A DNA stretch of 64,000 nucleotides from Clostridiales bacterium (GCA_030156665.1 JASGMB010000001.1:24208-88207), one strand, 5' to 3'; shown: positions 36,224 to 45,823, counted from the first letter of the stretch. Translations and numbers: made by a program. Notes: generated by a model not told the origin, from the letters alone.

Positions 36224-38611
36224 TTATTTTAATTCTACTATCGTAACTCCTGATTCACCTTCACCATATTTCCCCAAACGAAATGATTTGACGTGTCGGT
36301 TCGTTTTTAGCATATTATGAATACCATTTCTAAGGACACCCGTACCTTTTCCATGAATAATAGTTACCTGTTTTAATCCTGCAAGGGTCGCATCATCTAA
36401 AAATTTATCGGTATTTAACAATGCATCATCTAACATCTGACCTCTTAAATCTAACTCGGGAGATATGTGCGCTGACTTAGAAATACCTATTTTGCCCGCA
36501 CCTGTATTTCTTGCTATATCATTACTTTTATTTTCATCCTCTATTAATCTTAAATTAGAAATATGAACATTGATTTTCATAATACCTACTTGCACTTGAA
36601 CTTCTCCATTGGCATCAGGAGGCACTATGACACTACCTTTTTTATTCAAATTAGTAATCAGCACATCATCGCCGGGTTTAAGATTTGCAGGAGGTTTTGC
36701 GTATCCGTTTTTTGGCATAGCAGATTGAGCAAGAGATTTATCCAATGTATTGAGTTTATCCCTTAATTTGCTCCTTGCTTGTTCTATCGCTCTATTTCTC
36801 TCTTTTTCTTCTGTTTCTTCCTGAATCTTTCTAATCTGCTGAATTAATTCCTCTGCCTCTTCTTTTGCCTGCTCAATAATCTTTCTAGCTTCTCGTCGTG
36901 CTTCATTTAACAACTTTTCTCTTTGAAGACGCAATTTATTTTGTTGTTCAATTAACTCATTTTTTAAAACTTCTGCTTCCTGTTTGTAACGTACAGCCTT
37001 TTCCTTTTCTTGTTCGGCAGCTTGTCTATTTTGCTCTAAATTCGAAATAATATCTTCAAATTTAACATCTTCTTGAGAAACAAATTCTTTTGCCCGCTCA
37101 ATAATCTTGTAATCTAACCCTAATCTGCTGGATATTGCAAAGGCATTGCTTTTCCCAGGAACGCCAATTAATAATTTATATGTTGGTCTTAACGTTTCAA
37201 CATCAAATTCACAAGATGCATTTTCTATTCCCTTTGTAGATAATGCAAATAACTTTAATTCACTGTAATGAGTGGTTGCTGCTGTTCGCACACCCATTTG
37301 GTGAAGATAGTCTAATATAGACATCGCAAGCGCAGCACCTTCTACCGGATCTGTCCCCGCGCCTAACTCATCAAAAAGTACAAGTGATTCGTCATCAACT
37401 TTTTGTAGTATTTTTATAATATTTGTCATATGGGATGAAAAGGTGCTTAAATTCTGCTCTATACTTTGTTCATCTCCGATATCGGCAAATACTTTTTTAA
37501 ACACAGCTAACTCTGTCCCGTCGCTAGCAGGAACATGTAGACCCGATTGGGCTATCAAAGTAAATAATCCTATCGTCTTTAATGTAACAGTTTTTCCTCC
37601 TGTATTAGGCCCTGTAATCACTAATGTATCAAATTCTTTGCCCAAATAAATATCGGTAGCTACAACGATTTGAGGGTCAAGCAAAGGATGTCTTGCCTTT
37701 TTAATATCAATATATTGCTGGTCATTTATATTAGGTTCAACGGCATTCCATTCAAGACTTAGTTTAGCTTTTGCAAATATAAAGTCAAGGTGTGCAATAA
37801 GTTTAACATTGCTTTTTATACCCTCCGCATGTTCTTTAACCATATACGTCATTTCACTTAATATACGTTCTATTTCGTTTTTCTCTTTCGTTCGTAAAGA
37901 ACGAAGTTCATTATTTGCTTCTACTACAGCCATAGGCTCAATAAAAAGTGTTGCACCACTAGCCGACGAATCATGCACAATTCCACTTACGTCACCTTTA
38001 TGTTCCGACTTAACTGGAATAACATATCTGTCTCCTCTGACTGTAACAATAGGTTCTTGTAAATATTTTTGATACTTGGAAGAATGGACAATGTTATTTA
38101 ATATATCTTTAATTTTATTATTAATATTTCGCATTTGCCTTCTTATACTGCTTAGTTCCAAGCTGGCATTATCCGCAATTTCTTCTTCATTTAGTATACA
38201 AGTGGTAATGGTATCTTCCAGTTTTTTGAATATTTGTAATTCTTCAATGAGCATATCTAAAATAGGATAAGACTCTTCTTTCCGATCTGCTCCACCGTAC
38301 TTTTTCATATTACGTGCAATTTTCAATGCATGTGCAATTTCTAACAGCTCTTTAGGACTTAAGACTGCATCAATTTCTGCTCTTTTAATTGCACCTCTAA
38401 TATCCTTTAAGCCTGCAAGCGGGGCACTTCCTTTTTTTATTAGCATACTGACTGCTTCACTGGTTTCTTTTTGTAAATGTTTTATTTCATTGAGATCCGT
38501 TGTTGGGTAAAGGTTTAAAGCTTTTTCTTTACTCAAAACAGAAGTAGCTAATCCCGCTAATTTATCTAATATTTTATGGTATTCTAAAACTTTTAACGTC
38601 TTTTGGTCCAT
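36224..38611 (-). CDS. mutS2: Endonuclease MutS2
   Basis: MutS paralogue that limits recombination and, in Bacillus, also rescues collided ribosomes. Domains: MutS core without mismatch-binding domains, ABC ATPase (Walker A ITGPNTGGKT, Walker B LVLFDELGAGTDP), a long coiled coil (about 520-620), a KOW-like segment and the C-terminal Smr nuclease with ELDLRGQMLDDAL and IIHGKGTGVLR. 795 residues, complete. RBS GAGGTAATG. Upstream lies the repeat-rich gap 38612-39070. Confidence 0.95.
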   Translation of the reverse strand: MDQKTLKVLEYHKILDKLAGLATSVLSKEKALNLYPTTDLNEIKHLQKETSEAVSMLIKKGSAPLAGLKDIRGAIKRAEIDAVLSPKELLEIAHALKIARNMKKYGGADRKEESYPILDMLIEELQIFKKLEDTITTCILNEEEIADNASLELSSIRRQMRNINNKIKDILNNIVHSSKYQKYLQEPIVTVRGDRYVIPVKSEHKGDVSGIVHDSSASGATLFIEPMAVVEANNELRSLRTKEKNEIERILSEMTYMVKEHAEGIKSNVKLIAHLDFIFAKAKLSLEWNAVEPNINDQQYIDIKKARHPLLDPQIVVATDIYLGKEFDTLVITGPNTGGKTVTLKTIGLFTLIAQSGLHVPASDGTELAVFKKVFADIGDEQSIEQNLSTFSSHMTNIIKILQKVDDESLVLFDELGAGTDPVEGAALAMSILDYLHQMGVRTAATTHYSELKLFALSTKGIENASCEFDVETLRPTYKLLIGVPGKSNAFAISSRLGLDYKIIERAKEFVSQEDVKFEDIISNLEQNRQAAEQEKEKAVRYKQEAEVLKNELIEQQNKLRLQREKLLNEARREARKIIEQAKEEAEELIQQIRKIQEETEEKERNRAIEQARSKLRDKLNTLDKSLAQSAMPKNGYAKPPANLKPGDDVLITNLNKKGSVIVPPDANGEVQVQVGIMKINVHISNLRLIEDENKSNDIARNTGAGKIGISKSAHISPELDLRGQMLDDALLNTDKFLDDATLAGLKQVTIIHGKGTGVLRNGIHNMLKTNRHVKSFRLGKYGEGESGVTIVELK

Positions 38612-38641
38612 ATCATTACCTCATTTTTTATAGTTTAAACG

Positions 38642-38683
38642 TAATTATTATAACATAATTATTATAACATAATTATTGTAAAT
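38642..38683. repeat. Tandem 14-bp repeat, three copies
   Basis: TAATTATTATAACA occurs twice exactly and a third time with changes, immediately upstream of mutS2 (30 bases before its start). Probably slippage; it could alter the promoter. Confidence 0.75.
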
Positions 38684-38705
38684 CTGCTTAATTTTAATAA
38701 TAACA

Positions 38706-38784
38706 GGGTACATTTAATTTATTTGAAGAATATTATTCCGCAACGTCCTTTCCATAATATTCTTCAAATAAAAAATATACGCCC
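38706..38784. repeat. Palindromic repeat R2, copy A
   Basis: Ends GGGTACATTTAATTTATTTG and the inverse CAAATAAAAAATATACGCCC, each continuing as GAAGAATATTAT. Shares GCAACGTCCTTTCCATAATA with copy C, of which it looks like an internal-deletion derivative. Other copies: 56614-56691 and 63445-63560. Confidence 0.7.
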
Positions 38785-38814
38785 ATAATAACATGTACAT
38801 ACAAAAAAGGCTTC

Positions 38815-38846
38815 CAAAAGAAACATTTTTTTATGAAGCCTTTTTT
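38815..38846 (-). terminator. Terminator-like hairpin next to R3 copy 2
   Basis: GGCTTC and GAAGCC pair around an A/T-rich loop; AAAAAA and TTTTTT tracts flank it, so it could terminate in both directions. R3 copy 2 begins directly at its T-tract on the plus strand. Confidence 0.6.
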
Positions 38847-38904
38847 GAAACGCATTTAACGGAAAGTATAAAACTAAGGAAAAACATACTTTTCTATGCG
38901 TTAC
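38847..38904 (-). repeat. Hairpin element R3, copy 2
   Basis: Minus strand TGTAACGCATAG to AAATGCGTTTC; outer stem AACGCAT/ATGCGTT, inner GAAAAGTAT/ATACTTTCC (one mismatch). Nearly identical to copy 1 in 58 bases. Confidence 0.7.
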
Positions 38905-38945
38905 AAAAAGTCTTTTTATAAAAGATTCTCAAGATTGACTTTTTT

Positions 38946-39017
38946 GAAACACATGACGGAAATTATAAATAAATTTATCCCCAGAGTACAAAGGTTTATA
39001 ATTTCCTATGTGTTATA
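38946..39017 (-). repeat. Hairpin element R3, copy 3 (diverged)
   Basis: Outer stem is AACACAT/ATGTGTT and inner stem GGAAATTATAAA/TTTATAATTTCC (12 perfect pairs), with a larger loop. Compared with copies 1 and 2, paired positions changed together (G-C to A-T in the outer stem, G-C to T-A in the inner). It starts at the T-tract of the livF terminator. Confidence 0.7.
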
Positions 39018-39020
39018 AAA

Positions 39021-39049
39021 AATACCACGGCATAAAATGCCGTGGTATT
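39021..39049 (-). terminator. Intrinsic terminator of the liv/acyl-CoA operon
   Basis: AATACCACGGCAT-AAA-ATGCCGTGGTATT hairpin with a TTTTTT tract on the minus strand, 22 bases past livF. Confidence 0.9.
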
Positions 39050-39070
39050 TTCACATCACTTATAAAATGA

Positions 39071-39775
39071 TTATATACCAAGATATGCTTTTTTGATATC
39101 CGGGTTATCTAACAATTCTTTACTTGAGCCTTTAATTACGATTTGGCCTGTTTCAAATACATATCCTCTATCAGCAACAGATAATGCCTGTAAAAGATTT
39201 TGCTCTATTAATAGGATGGATACTCCTTCTGTTCTGATATTTTGTATAATTTCAAAAACTTCCTCCACGATGATGGGTGCAAGGCCTAATGACGGCTCAT
39301 CAAGTATTAGTAATTTCGGTTCCATCATAAGGGCCCGGGCAATCGCAAGCATTTGCTGTTGTCCTCCGCTAAGGGTGCCTGCCATCAAATTTGCCCTTTC
39401 TCTTAATATTGGAAATAAATCAAATACATACTCTATACGTTCGTTTCTTTTGGGTCGTGCACTTTTGGTGTATGCTCCCATCAATAGATTTTCTTTAACT
39501 GTTAAAGTACCCAGTATACCTCTCCCCTGCGGAATATGGGCAATCCCCAATTCAGGCCTTTTGTACGCCGGTATTTTAGTAATATCTTTATCATACCATA
39601 AAACTTCACCCGATGTGAGTGGAATAAGTCCTGAAATTACCCGTAAAAGAGTAGTTTTTCCTGCTCCATTTGAGCCAACAAGTGTAACGACTTCCCCTTC
39701 ATTTACTTCCAGTGAAACATCAAATAATACCTTCAGATCACCATAACCCGCATTTACATTTTTAATTTTTATCAT
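39071..39775 (-). CDS. livF: ABC transporter ATP-binding protein LivF
   Basis: Cytoplasmic ATPase of a branched-chain-amino-acid-type importer. Walker A GSNGAGKTT, signature LSGGQQQMLAIARAL, Walker B LLILDEPSLGLAP, H-loop in LLIEQN. 234 residues from the ATG at 39775; the ATG at 39781 lies too close to GGAGG. The start overlaps the livG stop. Last gene of the operon. Specificity is set by the binding protein, so leucine should not be assumed. Confidence 0.92.
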   Translation of the reverse strand: MIKIKNVNAGYGDLKVLFDVSLEVNEGEVVTLVGSNGAGKTTLLRVISGLIPLTSGEVLWYDKDITKIPAYKRPELGIAHIPQGRGILGTLTVKENLLMGAYTKSARPKRNERIEYVFDLFPILRERANLMAGTLSGGQQQMLAIARALMMEPKLLILDEPSLGLAPIIVEEVFEIIQNIRTEGVSILLIEQNLLQALSVADRGYVFETGQIVIKGSSKELLDNPDIKKAYLGI

Positions 39776-40496
39776 CTGCATAACCTCCTCCCAGGTATGC
39801 TTTAATGACGGCTTCTTCTTTCATTACTTCTGCCGGTATTCCTTCACTTAACAATGAGCCCTCATTTAATACGATTACCCTGTGACATAATTTCATAACA
39901 GCAGTCATTACGTGTTCTATAAAAATAACGGTAATACCTTCCTCATTTATTTTCTTCACTAACTTTATACTTTCTTCCATTTCGGATGGGTTTAGTCCTG
40001 CCATTACTTCATCCATCATAATGAGTTTAGGATTAATTGCCAATATTCTTGCAAGATCCAACCATTTTCTTTTTTCTATAGGTAGTTTCCCGCTTTTTAT
40101 CTCAGAAAGATTTTTAAGACTTGTCAGTTCCAAAATCTGTTCAGTTTTTTCTCTAGCATCATGCATATGTCTATTGTGAACAAGGGCTATGGTAAACACA
40201 CTCTCATAAACTGTTAAATTTGAAAACGGTTTTGGTGATTGAAATGTTCTTCCTATACCTAAATCAGCTCTATTAGGTACCGGCATCTTCACTATATTTT
40301 TACCATCAAAAATAATCTCGCCAGAATCAGGGGTGTATACGCCACTGATTAAGTTGACACAAGTAGATTTTCCCGATCCATTTGGTCCGATTAGCCCCAA
40401 AATTTCTCCTTTTTTCACTTCAAAGCTTACATGATTTACCGCATGCACACCGCCAAATGATTTATCCAGATTGTTGATTTTTAAAATTGTTTCCAA
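39762..40496 (-). CDS. livG: ABC transporter ATP-binding protein LivG
   Basis: Second ATPase of the importer. Walker A GPNGSGKST, LivG-specific GRTFQSPKPF, Walker B LIMMDEVMAGLNP and H-loop FIEHVM. The ABC signature is unusual (SGKLPIEKRKWLDLARIL instead of LSxGQ), as in a subset of LivG proteins. TTG start at 40496 after GGGGTGTG; 244 residues. Lies 14 bases after livM. Confidence 0.92.
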   Translation of the reverse strand: METILKINNLDKSFGGVHAVNHVSFEVKKGEILGLIGPNGSGKSTCVNLISGVYTPDSGEIIFDGKNIVKMPVPNRADLGIGRTFQSPKPFSNLTVYESVFTIALVHNRHMHDAREKTEQILELTSLKNLSEIKSGKLPIEKRKWLDLARILAINPKLIMMDEVMAGLNPSEMEESIKLVKKINEEGITVIFIEHVMTAVMKLCHRVIVLNEGSLLSEGIPAEVMKEEAVIKAYLGGGYADDKN

Positions 40497-40510
40497 TTTT
40501 CACACCCCAC

Positions 40511-41503
40511 TTATATTGAAGCTTTAACCGAATTATTTTTTGTTTTTTTGCGTTTACCATTAAAAAATTCGATCACACCTTTTGGTTGGAATATAATTAC
40601 AACCATTAATACCAAACCGTAAAGTGCTGTACTGGCACCGCCTCTTGTACTGCCCAATAAAGCGTTTGTAATTTCTGTCAGGGGCACTATGATGAACGCA
40701 CCTATAACAGGCCCCCATAATGTTCCAACACCGCCTACAATTGCTATTGCCCCTATCTTGATGGATAAGTCAAGATGTGCTACACCTACCGGGTCAATAT
40801 AAGCAATATTAAATGCATAGATTGTTCCTATTGCAGCCATCATTGCCGCACTAATGATAAATGCAATTAATTTTACTTGATATGCCTTAATGCCTAAAGA
40901 TTCAGCAGCATCTTCATCTTCTTTAATCGCCTTTAAAAAATATCCTAATCGAGAATTTTCCAATTTCCAAGTTAAAAATATGATGATCCCCATTAATAAA
41001 AAGGAAATATAATAGTAGGGAACTACCGAATTAAACTGTAAATTTAGTGGGTTTTGTCCTTTAAAAGGCAGCATTAATCCATTCGCTCCACCTGTGAATT
41101 CTTGAAAATATAGTAGCAAAAGCTTTACGATTTCAGCAAAAGCAATGGTAGCCAGTGAGAAATATACACCTCTTAATCTAAAGGATGGATATCCGACGAT
41201 AATAGCAAGAATTACAGATAAGACCATACCTAAGAATATACTAATCAATGGAGAAACATTAAGTTTTAAAAACATAAGGAAGCTTGCATAAGCGCCTATT
41301 GCGAAAAAAGAAGCATGCCCCCATGAAATCTGTGCTCCATACCCTCCGATGATATTCCAGGCAACAGCCATAGATGCGAATATAAAAACCATCATGGTAG
41401 CATGTATAATATATCTGGATTCAATAAACAAAGGGAAAACAAGTAATATTAGTGCCCCTATTGATAACAGTTTGTTTTTCAAAAGAATATTGATATTTCT
41501 CAT
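40511..41503 (-). CDS. livM: ABC transporter permease LivM
   Basis: Inner-membrane permease with about nine or ten hydrophobic segments. The family motif GYGAQISWGHASFFAIGAYAS lies near residues 53-73, and EDEDAAESLGI marks the ATPase-coupling loop. The C-terminus has AIAIVGGVGTLWGPVIGAF. 330 residues. The ATG overlaps the livH stop as ATGA. Confidence 0.92.
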   Translation of the reverse strand: MRNINILLKNKLLSIGALILLVFPLFIESRYIIHATMMVFIFASMAVAWNIIGGYGAQISWGHASFFAIGAYASFLMFLKLNVSPLISIFLGMVLSVILAIIVGYPSFRLRGVYFSLATIAFAEIVKLLLLYFQEFTGGANGLMLPFKGQNPLNLQFNSVVPYYYISFLLMGIIIFLTWKLENSRLGYFLKAIKEDEDAAESLGIKAYQVKLIAFIISAAMMAAIGTIYAFNIAYIDPVGVAHLDLSIKIGAIAIVGGVGTLWGPVIGAFIIVPLTEITNALLGSTRGGASTALYGLVLMVVIIFQPKGVIEFFNGKRKKTKNNSVKASI

Positions 41504-42375
41504 GCTTTACGAGCACCTCCTCCAAAAAGACCTTCAGGTTTTAAGAGTAATACTAATAAAAATACAATAAATGTTCCTACTGGTGCCAAATCAAGCGCAA
41601 TAAAACTTCCGGTAAATGCTTCTACCAATCCAATTAACAAACCACCTAAAAGTGCTCCAGTAATATTTCCTAATCCTCCTAATACCACTACAACGAAAGC
41701 TGTAGTTGTAAATAATGCTCCTACCCTTGGAAAAACATAAAACATAGGTGTTAATAACGTTCCTGCGATACCTGCTAATACAGTACCGATGGCAAAAGCA
41801 ATTGCATAAGTAGTAATAGGATTTATACCAAGCATAGATGAAACTTCACTATTTTCTGCTGTAGCCCTCATGGCTCTACCTATGTCTGTTTTCTTTAAAA
41901 ATAGATGCACTATCGCAACTAATATAATAGCTACTGCAAATGCAATTAATCTTGGTACTAAAATAGAAAGCCCTCCTAATTGCAGTGCCTGTCCTTTAAG
42001 ACTTGTTTCTACAGTATGATAATCAGCCGTCCATATTAATTGTGCTGCATTTTGTAAAAAAAACGATAATCCAATGGTGAGTAATATATAAGAAGTATCT
42101 CCTTTACCTACTACAGGATTCACCAATATTTTATAAACCAACCATCCAAATATGAACATAATGAAAGCTACCGGTATAATTAATAAATATGGACTGCCAC
42201 CTATGGCAGAAAATAATAACCATGTAGCATACATACCTACCATTAAAAATTCACCTTGAGCAAAATTAACGATCTTCATAACACCAAATATAATGGTCAG
42301 ACCTACAGCAATTAGTGCATACACACCGCCAATTAATAATCCATTAATAACCGATTGACCCATCAACCAACTCAT
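41500..42375 (-). CDS. livH: ABC transporter permease LivH
   Basis: Partner permease, 291 residues with about eight membrane segments. Conserved GLTIIFGVMKIVNFAQGEFLMVG near the N-terminus, MRATAENSEVSSMLGI coupling loop and VVVLGGLGNITGALLGG. The frame extends to 42411, but GGAGGGCGAG precedes the ATG at 42375 (MSWLMGQ). A strong hairpin (42400-42447) lies directly upstream, between livJ and livH. Confidence 0.92.
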   Translation of the reverse strand: MSWLMGQSVINGLLIGGVYALIAVGLTIIFGVMKIVNFAQGEFLMVGMYATWLLFSAIGGSPYLLIIPVAFIMFIFGWLVYKILVNPVVGKGDTSYILLTIGLSFFLQNAAQLIWTADYHTVETSLKGQALQLGGLSILVPRLIAFAVAIILVAIVHLFLKKTDIGRAMRATAENSEVSSMLGINPITTYAIAFAIGTVLAGIAGTLLTPMFYVFPRVGALFTTTAFVVVVLGGLGNITGALLGGLLIGLVEAFTGSFIALDLAPVGTFIVFLLVLLLKPEGLFGGGARKA

Positions 42376-42399
42376 GATCTCGCCCTCCTCACTTATTTT

Positions 42400-42447
42400 C
42401 TTTAATAACAAGAACTACATTAAATAGTGTAGTTCTTGTTATTAAAG
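42400..42447 (-). terminator. Intra-operon hairpin between livJ and livH
   Basis: CTTTAATAACAAGAACTACA and its exact inverse form a 20-base stem with an 8-base loop, nine bases past the livJ stop. The 3' arm ends in T-rich sequence. Such a hairpin commonly lets binding protein be made in excess over the permeases. Confidence 0.75.
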
Positions 42448-42456
42448 TATAAATTA

Positions 42457-43710
42457 TTATTTATTTGGTGTAATCATTTTTACGGATGCATCTTCAATTG
42501 GATAGATAGTTCTAGGTTTGTTATCCTGCCATTGAATCATAACAGGATGTGCATATTTATTCCATCCATCAGATTCAAATTTTACCTTTCCTGGCTGCAT
42601 TAAAGATGCAGGTCCTGACGTGATTTCCATTTCTGCCAATGCATCTCTTAGTACTTTCGGATCAGATGATCCTGTTTTTTCCATAGCTTCTTTTAGCATC
42701 CATACAAAGCTATAAGTTGGGCCAGCATGTTCAGTCATAAATTCACCAAATTTTTCTTCATAAGCCTCAGGTATTTTTGCTAATTCAGGGTCTTCACTGA
42801 TATGTTTACTATCCCAGTTCCAGGATGCTACCGAAACCAATCCGTTAATATTCTCACCTAATTCTCTACCCATTGCCGGCCATAAAAATCCGGCACCTCC
42901 GCCGATAATAAGCGGATCATAATTCATACTTTTCATGGTGTTAATGATTAACTTCGCATCGGTTGTATATGCAACCGGAAATACTGCTTCTGCACCTGAT
43001 TGTTTTACTGCTGTAACTAATGAAGAAGCATCAGTAAAACCTTGCGGATAGGATTGATTGATGACAACTTCCAAACCGGCTGCTTCTGCTCTTTCTTTTA
43101 CTCCTTTTGCTGTAGAAACACCATATGCAGAGTTCTCATAAACAACAGCAACTTTCTTTATACCTAAACCAAAGTCCTTGTTAAGTGCTTTTAGAAACTC
43201 TACTTGAGTATCTCCAAACATGCTTCCTTTGGGAACCGGTTCAAAAACATATTTATAACCTTGATTTGTAATATCATTGCTGATAGAGTTGGTGATGATT
43301 GGAACCTGATGTTTTTCTGCTACCGGAAGAATCGGTAAAGTCAATCCACTGATACCGGTTCCAACAACACCAGCAACTTTATGACTGCTAAGTGTACGTT
43401 CTGCCACCGATTGCGCTTGTGTAGGATCACTGGTGGTATCTGAAACAATTAGTTCAACTTTAGCACCGTCTAATGCTTTAATTCCACCTGCCGCATTAAT
43501 ATGTTCTACTGCAAGCTTAGCTGCATTTAAATCTTGCTGTCCTGCATCGGCATTATGCCCGGACAGTGGATTTAAGAAAGCAATTTTTACTACTTTTTCT
43601 TTACTTTCCGATGAACTTCCAGTCTCTTTTGATGCACATCCACTTAATACTATGGATGCTAAAAAAGTTACTACTAATACCAACGTGAATACTTTAAATA
43701 CTTTTTTCAT
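42457..43710 (-). CDS. livJ: ABC transporter substrate-binding lipoprotein (LivJ family)
   Basis: Surface lipoprotein of 417 residues that captures the substrate for LivHMGF. Lipobox LSGC at about residues 22-25 after a hydrophobic signal. Type I periplasmic-binding fold of the branched-chain-amino-acid group: VKIAFLNPLSGHNADAG, VVGTGISGLTLPILPVAEKHQVP, VAVVYENSAYGVSTAKGV and AYTTDAKLIINTMKSM. The ligand cannot be read from sequence. Lies 22 bases after the thiolase, so transporter and enzymes seem to be one transcription unit. Confidence 0.92.
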   Translation of the reverse strand: MKKVFKVFTLVLVVTFLASIVLSGCASKETGSSSESKEKVVKIAFLNPLSGHNADAGQQDLNAAKLAVEHINAAGGIKALDGAKVELIVSDTTSDPTQAQSVAERTLSSHKVAGVVGTGISGLTLPILPVAEKHQVPIITNSISNDITNQGYKYVFEPVPKGSMFGDTQVEFLKALNKDFGLGIKKVAVVYENSAYGVSTAKGVKERAEAAGLEVVINQSYPQGFTDASSLVTAVKQSGAEAVFPVAYTTDAKLIINTMKSMNYDPLIIGGGAGFLWPAMGRELGENINGLVSVASWNWDSKHISEDPELAKIPEAYEEKFGEFMTEHAGPTYSFVWMLKEAMEKTGSSDPKVLRDALAEMEITSGPASLMQPGKVKFESDGWNKYAHPVMIQWQDNKPRTIYPIEDASVKMITPNK

Positions 43711-43732
43711 TTCAAAGCCTCCTTATAAATTT

Positions 43733-44926
43733 TTATATTAGATTGTTTTCAAATAACATGGATATTCCTTGACCACCTCCTATACACATTGTGACTAGAC
43801 CTAATTTAGCATTTTGTTTTTTCATCTCGTACATCAATTTAACTGTTAATATCACACCGGTTGCCCCTACCGGATGACCTAGAGCAATTGCTCCGCCGTT
43901 TACATTCACCTTGTTCATATCTAATTGCAGATCATTAATAACGGCAATGGACTGTGATGCAAAAGCTTCATTCAATTCAATTAGGTCTATATCTTGAACT
44001 TTTAAATTTAATTTATTTAAAAGTTTCTTAGTTGATAATGCCGGTGCAAAACCCATAATTTCCGGTTCATTTCCTGCTACAGCAAATCCTTTAATGGTTA
44101 ATATTGGCTGTAATCCAAGCTGCTCAGCTTTTTCTCTTGACATTAACACTACTGCCGCTGCTCCGTCATTAATGCCGGAAGCATTTGCTGCAGTTACCGA
44201 GCCCCCTTCTTTGAACACAGGTCTCAGTTTTGCAAGTTTTTCAAGGGTCAATCCTCTTCTTGGATGTTCGTCAGTATCAAACATAGCTGTTTTGCCTTTA
44301 CCTAACGAAATCTCTACCGGTAAAATTTCTTCTTTAAATTTACCTTCGTCAATTGCTTTGACTGCTTTTTCCTGACTCGATAATGCAAATATATCCTGCT
44401 GCTCCCTTGTTACATTAAATCTTTCCGCCACATTTTCTGCAGTAATGCCATTATGATAAGGACCCATTGGCCATGTTAAAATAGTAAGCAGTCCATCTTC
44501 AAACTGACCGTGACCCATTCGATATCCAAATCTTGCCCCTTTAACGTAATAGGGTAACTGACTCATATTTTCTGTTCCACAAGCTGCAACAATTTCTGCA
44601 TTACCGGTCTGAATTTCCATTAATCCGTCTGCTATTGCCTGTAATCCCGATCCACATTGTCTGTTTACCGAATAGGCTGTTGTCTCTAAAGGCAACCCTG
44701 CTTTTAAAGAACACATACGTCCAATAAATCCGTTCTCGGCAATCTGTCCAACATTTCCTACAATTACTTCATCCACTAATTTATCCTCTATACCTGCTCT
44801 TTTAACTGCTTCCTTGATGACAAGACCAGCCAAATCCGTTTGATGAATATCTTTTAAGCTGCCGCCAAATGTTCCTATAGCGGTTCTCACACCACTGACA
44901 ACAACTACTTCTTTTAAGTTGTTCAT
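43733..44926 (-). CDS. Acetyl-CoA C-acetyltransferase (thiolase)
   Basis: Degradative-type thiolase, cleaving 3-ketoacyl-CoA to acetyl-CoA. Active-site Cys in [10 protein letters not shown], His in [15 protein letters not shown] and Cys in CIGGGQG; NEAFASQ is conserved. 397 residues from ATG 44926 after GGGGGTG; the upstream in-frame extension has no ribosome site. In operon with Hbd and the ketoreductase upstream and livJ downstream. Confidence 0.93.
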   Translation of the reverse strand: MNNLKEVVVVSGVRTAIGTFGGSLKDIHQTDLAGLVIKEAVKRAGIEDKLVDEVIVGNVGQIAENGFIGRMCSLKAGLPLETTAYSVNRQCGSGLQAIADGLMEIQTGNAEIVAACGTENMSQLPYYVKGARFGYRMGHGQFEDGLLTILTWPMGPYHNGITAENVAERFNVTREQQDIFALSSQEKAVKAIDEGKFKEEILPVEISLGKGKTAMFDTDEHPRRGLTLEKLAKLRPVFKEGGSVTAANASGINDGAAAVVLMSREKAEQLGLQPILTIKGFAVAGNEPEIMGFAPALSTKKLLNKLNLKVQDIDLIELNEAFASQSIAVINDLQLDMNKVNVNGGAIALGHPVGATGVILTVKLMYEMKKQNAKLGLVTMCIGGGQGISMLFENNLI

Positions 44927-44951
44927 TTTAAAGCACCCCCAACATTCATTA

Positions 44952-45800
44952 TTAATTGTAATTATAAAATCCTTTTCCACTTTTTCTTCCTAGGTGTCCA
45001 GCCTTTACTAACGTTTTGATGAGAGGACAAGGCCTATATTTGGAATCGCTAAATCCTTCATATAAACCTTCCATCGTTGCAAGCATAACATCCAATCCGA
45101 CAAAATCTGCTAGTTCCAGTGGTCCCATAGGAAGATTGGCACCGAATTTCATTGCCTTATCTACATCTTCCGGCTTCGCACCTTCCATTACACAAAAAGC
45201 GCCTTCATTCATCATCGGTACCAGTATTCTGTTTACCAAAAATCCCGGTAACTCCGGTGCTTCTACCGGTATTTTATTTATTTTCACTGAAAATTCTTTA
45301 ACACTGTCAAAAGTTTCATCAGAAGTCCCAATTCCTCTAATGAGCTCTACCAGTTTCATAATTGGAGCTGGATAAAAGAAATGTACCCCCATTATCTTGT
45401 CAGCTCTATTCGTAACAGATGCCATTTCCGATATACTAAGTCCTGATGTATTTGAAACTATTATTGCATTGTTATCCGCCAATGCATCTAATTCAGCAAA
45501 TACCTTTTTCTTTAACTCCATTTTCTCCGGTACCGCCTCAATGATTAAATCAGCTCTTTTAATATCCTCGTAACTATTACTATAACGTAATTTTTGTAAT
45601 ATGCTCTCTGTTTGTTCGGTAGTCATTTTACCTTTTGCATTCAATTTATTTAAATTTTTAATTACATTATCTTTGGCTTTATTTGTCTGTTCTTCTGAAA
45701 TATCAATATTGATCACTTCTATTCCTGCCTGAGCTACAGTCTGGGCTATGCCACTTCCCATTAAACCGGCTCCTATAACTGCAACTTTTTTAAATTCCAT
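44952..45800 (-). CDS. hbd: 3-hydroxybutyryl-CoA dehydrogenase
   Basis: NAD(P)-dependent (S)-3-hydroxyacyl-CoA dehydrogenase, 282 residues. Rossmann motif VIGAGLMGSGIAQ at the N-terminus, catalytic His in GVHFFYPAP, and ELPGFLVNRILVPMMNE with the conserved Asn. The C-terminal HCDH domain ends GRKSGKGFYNYN. In this operon, lacking acyl-CoA dehydrogenase and crotonase, it would act in the oxidative direction towards the thiolase. Confidence 0.94.
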   Translation of the reverse strand: MEFKKVAVIGAGLMGSGIAQTVAQAGIEVINIDISEEQTNKAKDNVIKNLNKLNAKGKMTTEQTESILQKLRYSNSYEDIKRADLIIEAVPEKMELKKKVFAELDALADNNAIIVSNTSGLSISEMASVTNRADKIMGVHFFYPAPIMKLVELIRGIGTSDETFDSVKEFSVKINKIPVEAPELPGFLVNRILVPMMNEGAFCVMEGAKPEDVDKAMKFGANLPMGPLELADFVGLDVMLATMEGLYEGFSDSKYRPCPLIKTLVKAGHLGRKSGKGFYNYN

Positions 45801-45823
45801 TTTAAAATCCTCTCCTTTCCAGC

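Larger units (their letters stand above)
38612..39070. other. Repeat-packed gap between livF and mutS2
   Basis: About 460 bases with no gene. From right to left it has the livF terminator, R3 copy 3, an AAAAGTC/GACTTTT hairpin, R3 copy 2, a GGCTTC/GAAGCC hairpin, R2 copy A, and three tandem copies of a 14-base unit. Confidence 0.7.

Noticed and set aside
38642..38683. Possible CRISPR-like array
   Set aside because: Only three 14-base units without spacers and no cas genes in the window.
39093..39746. A 217-codon plus-strand reading frame opposite livF
   Set aside because: It is antisense to a well-conserved ATPase, has no ribosome site and its protein has no recognisable features; long shadow frames are common opposite AT-rich genes with skewed third positions.
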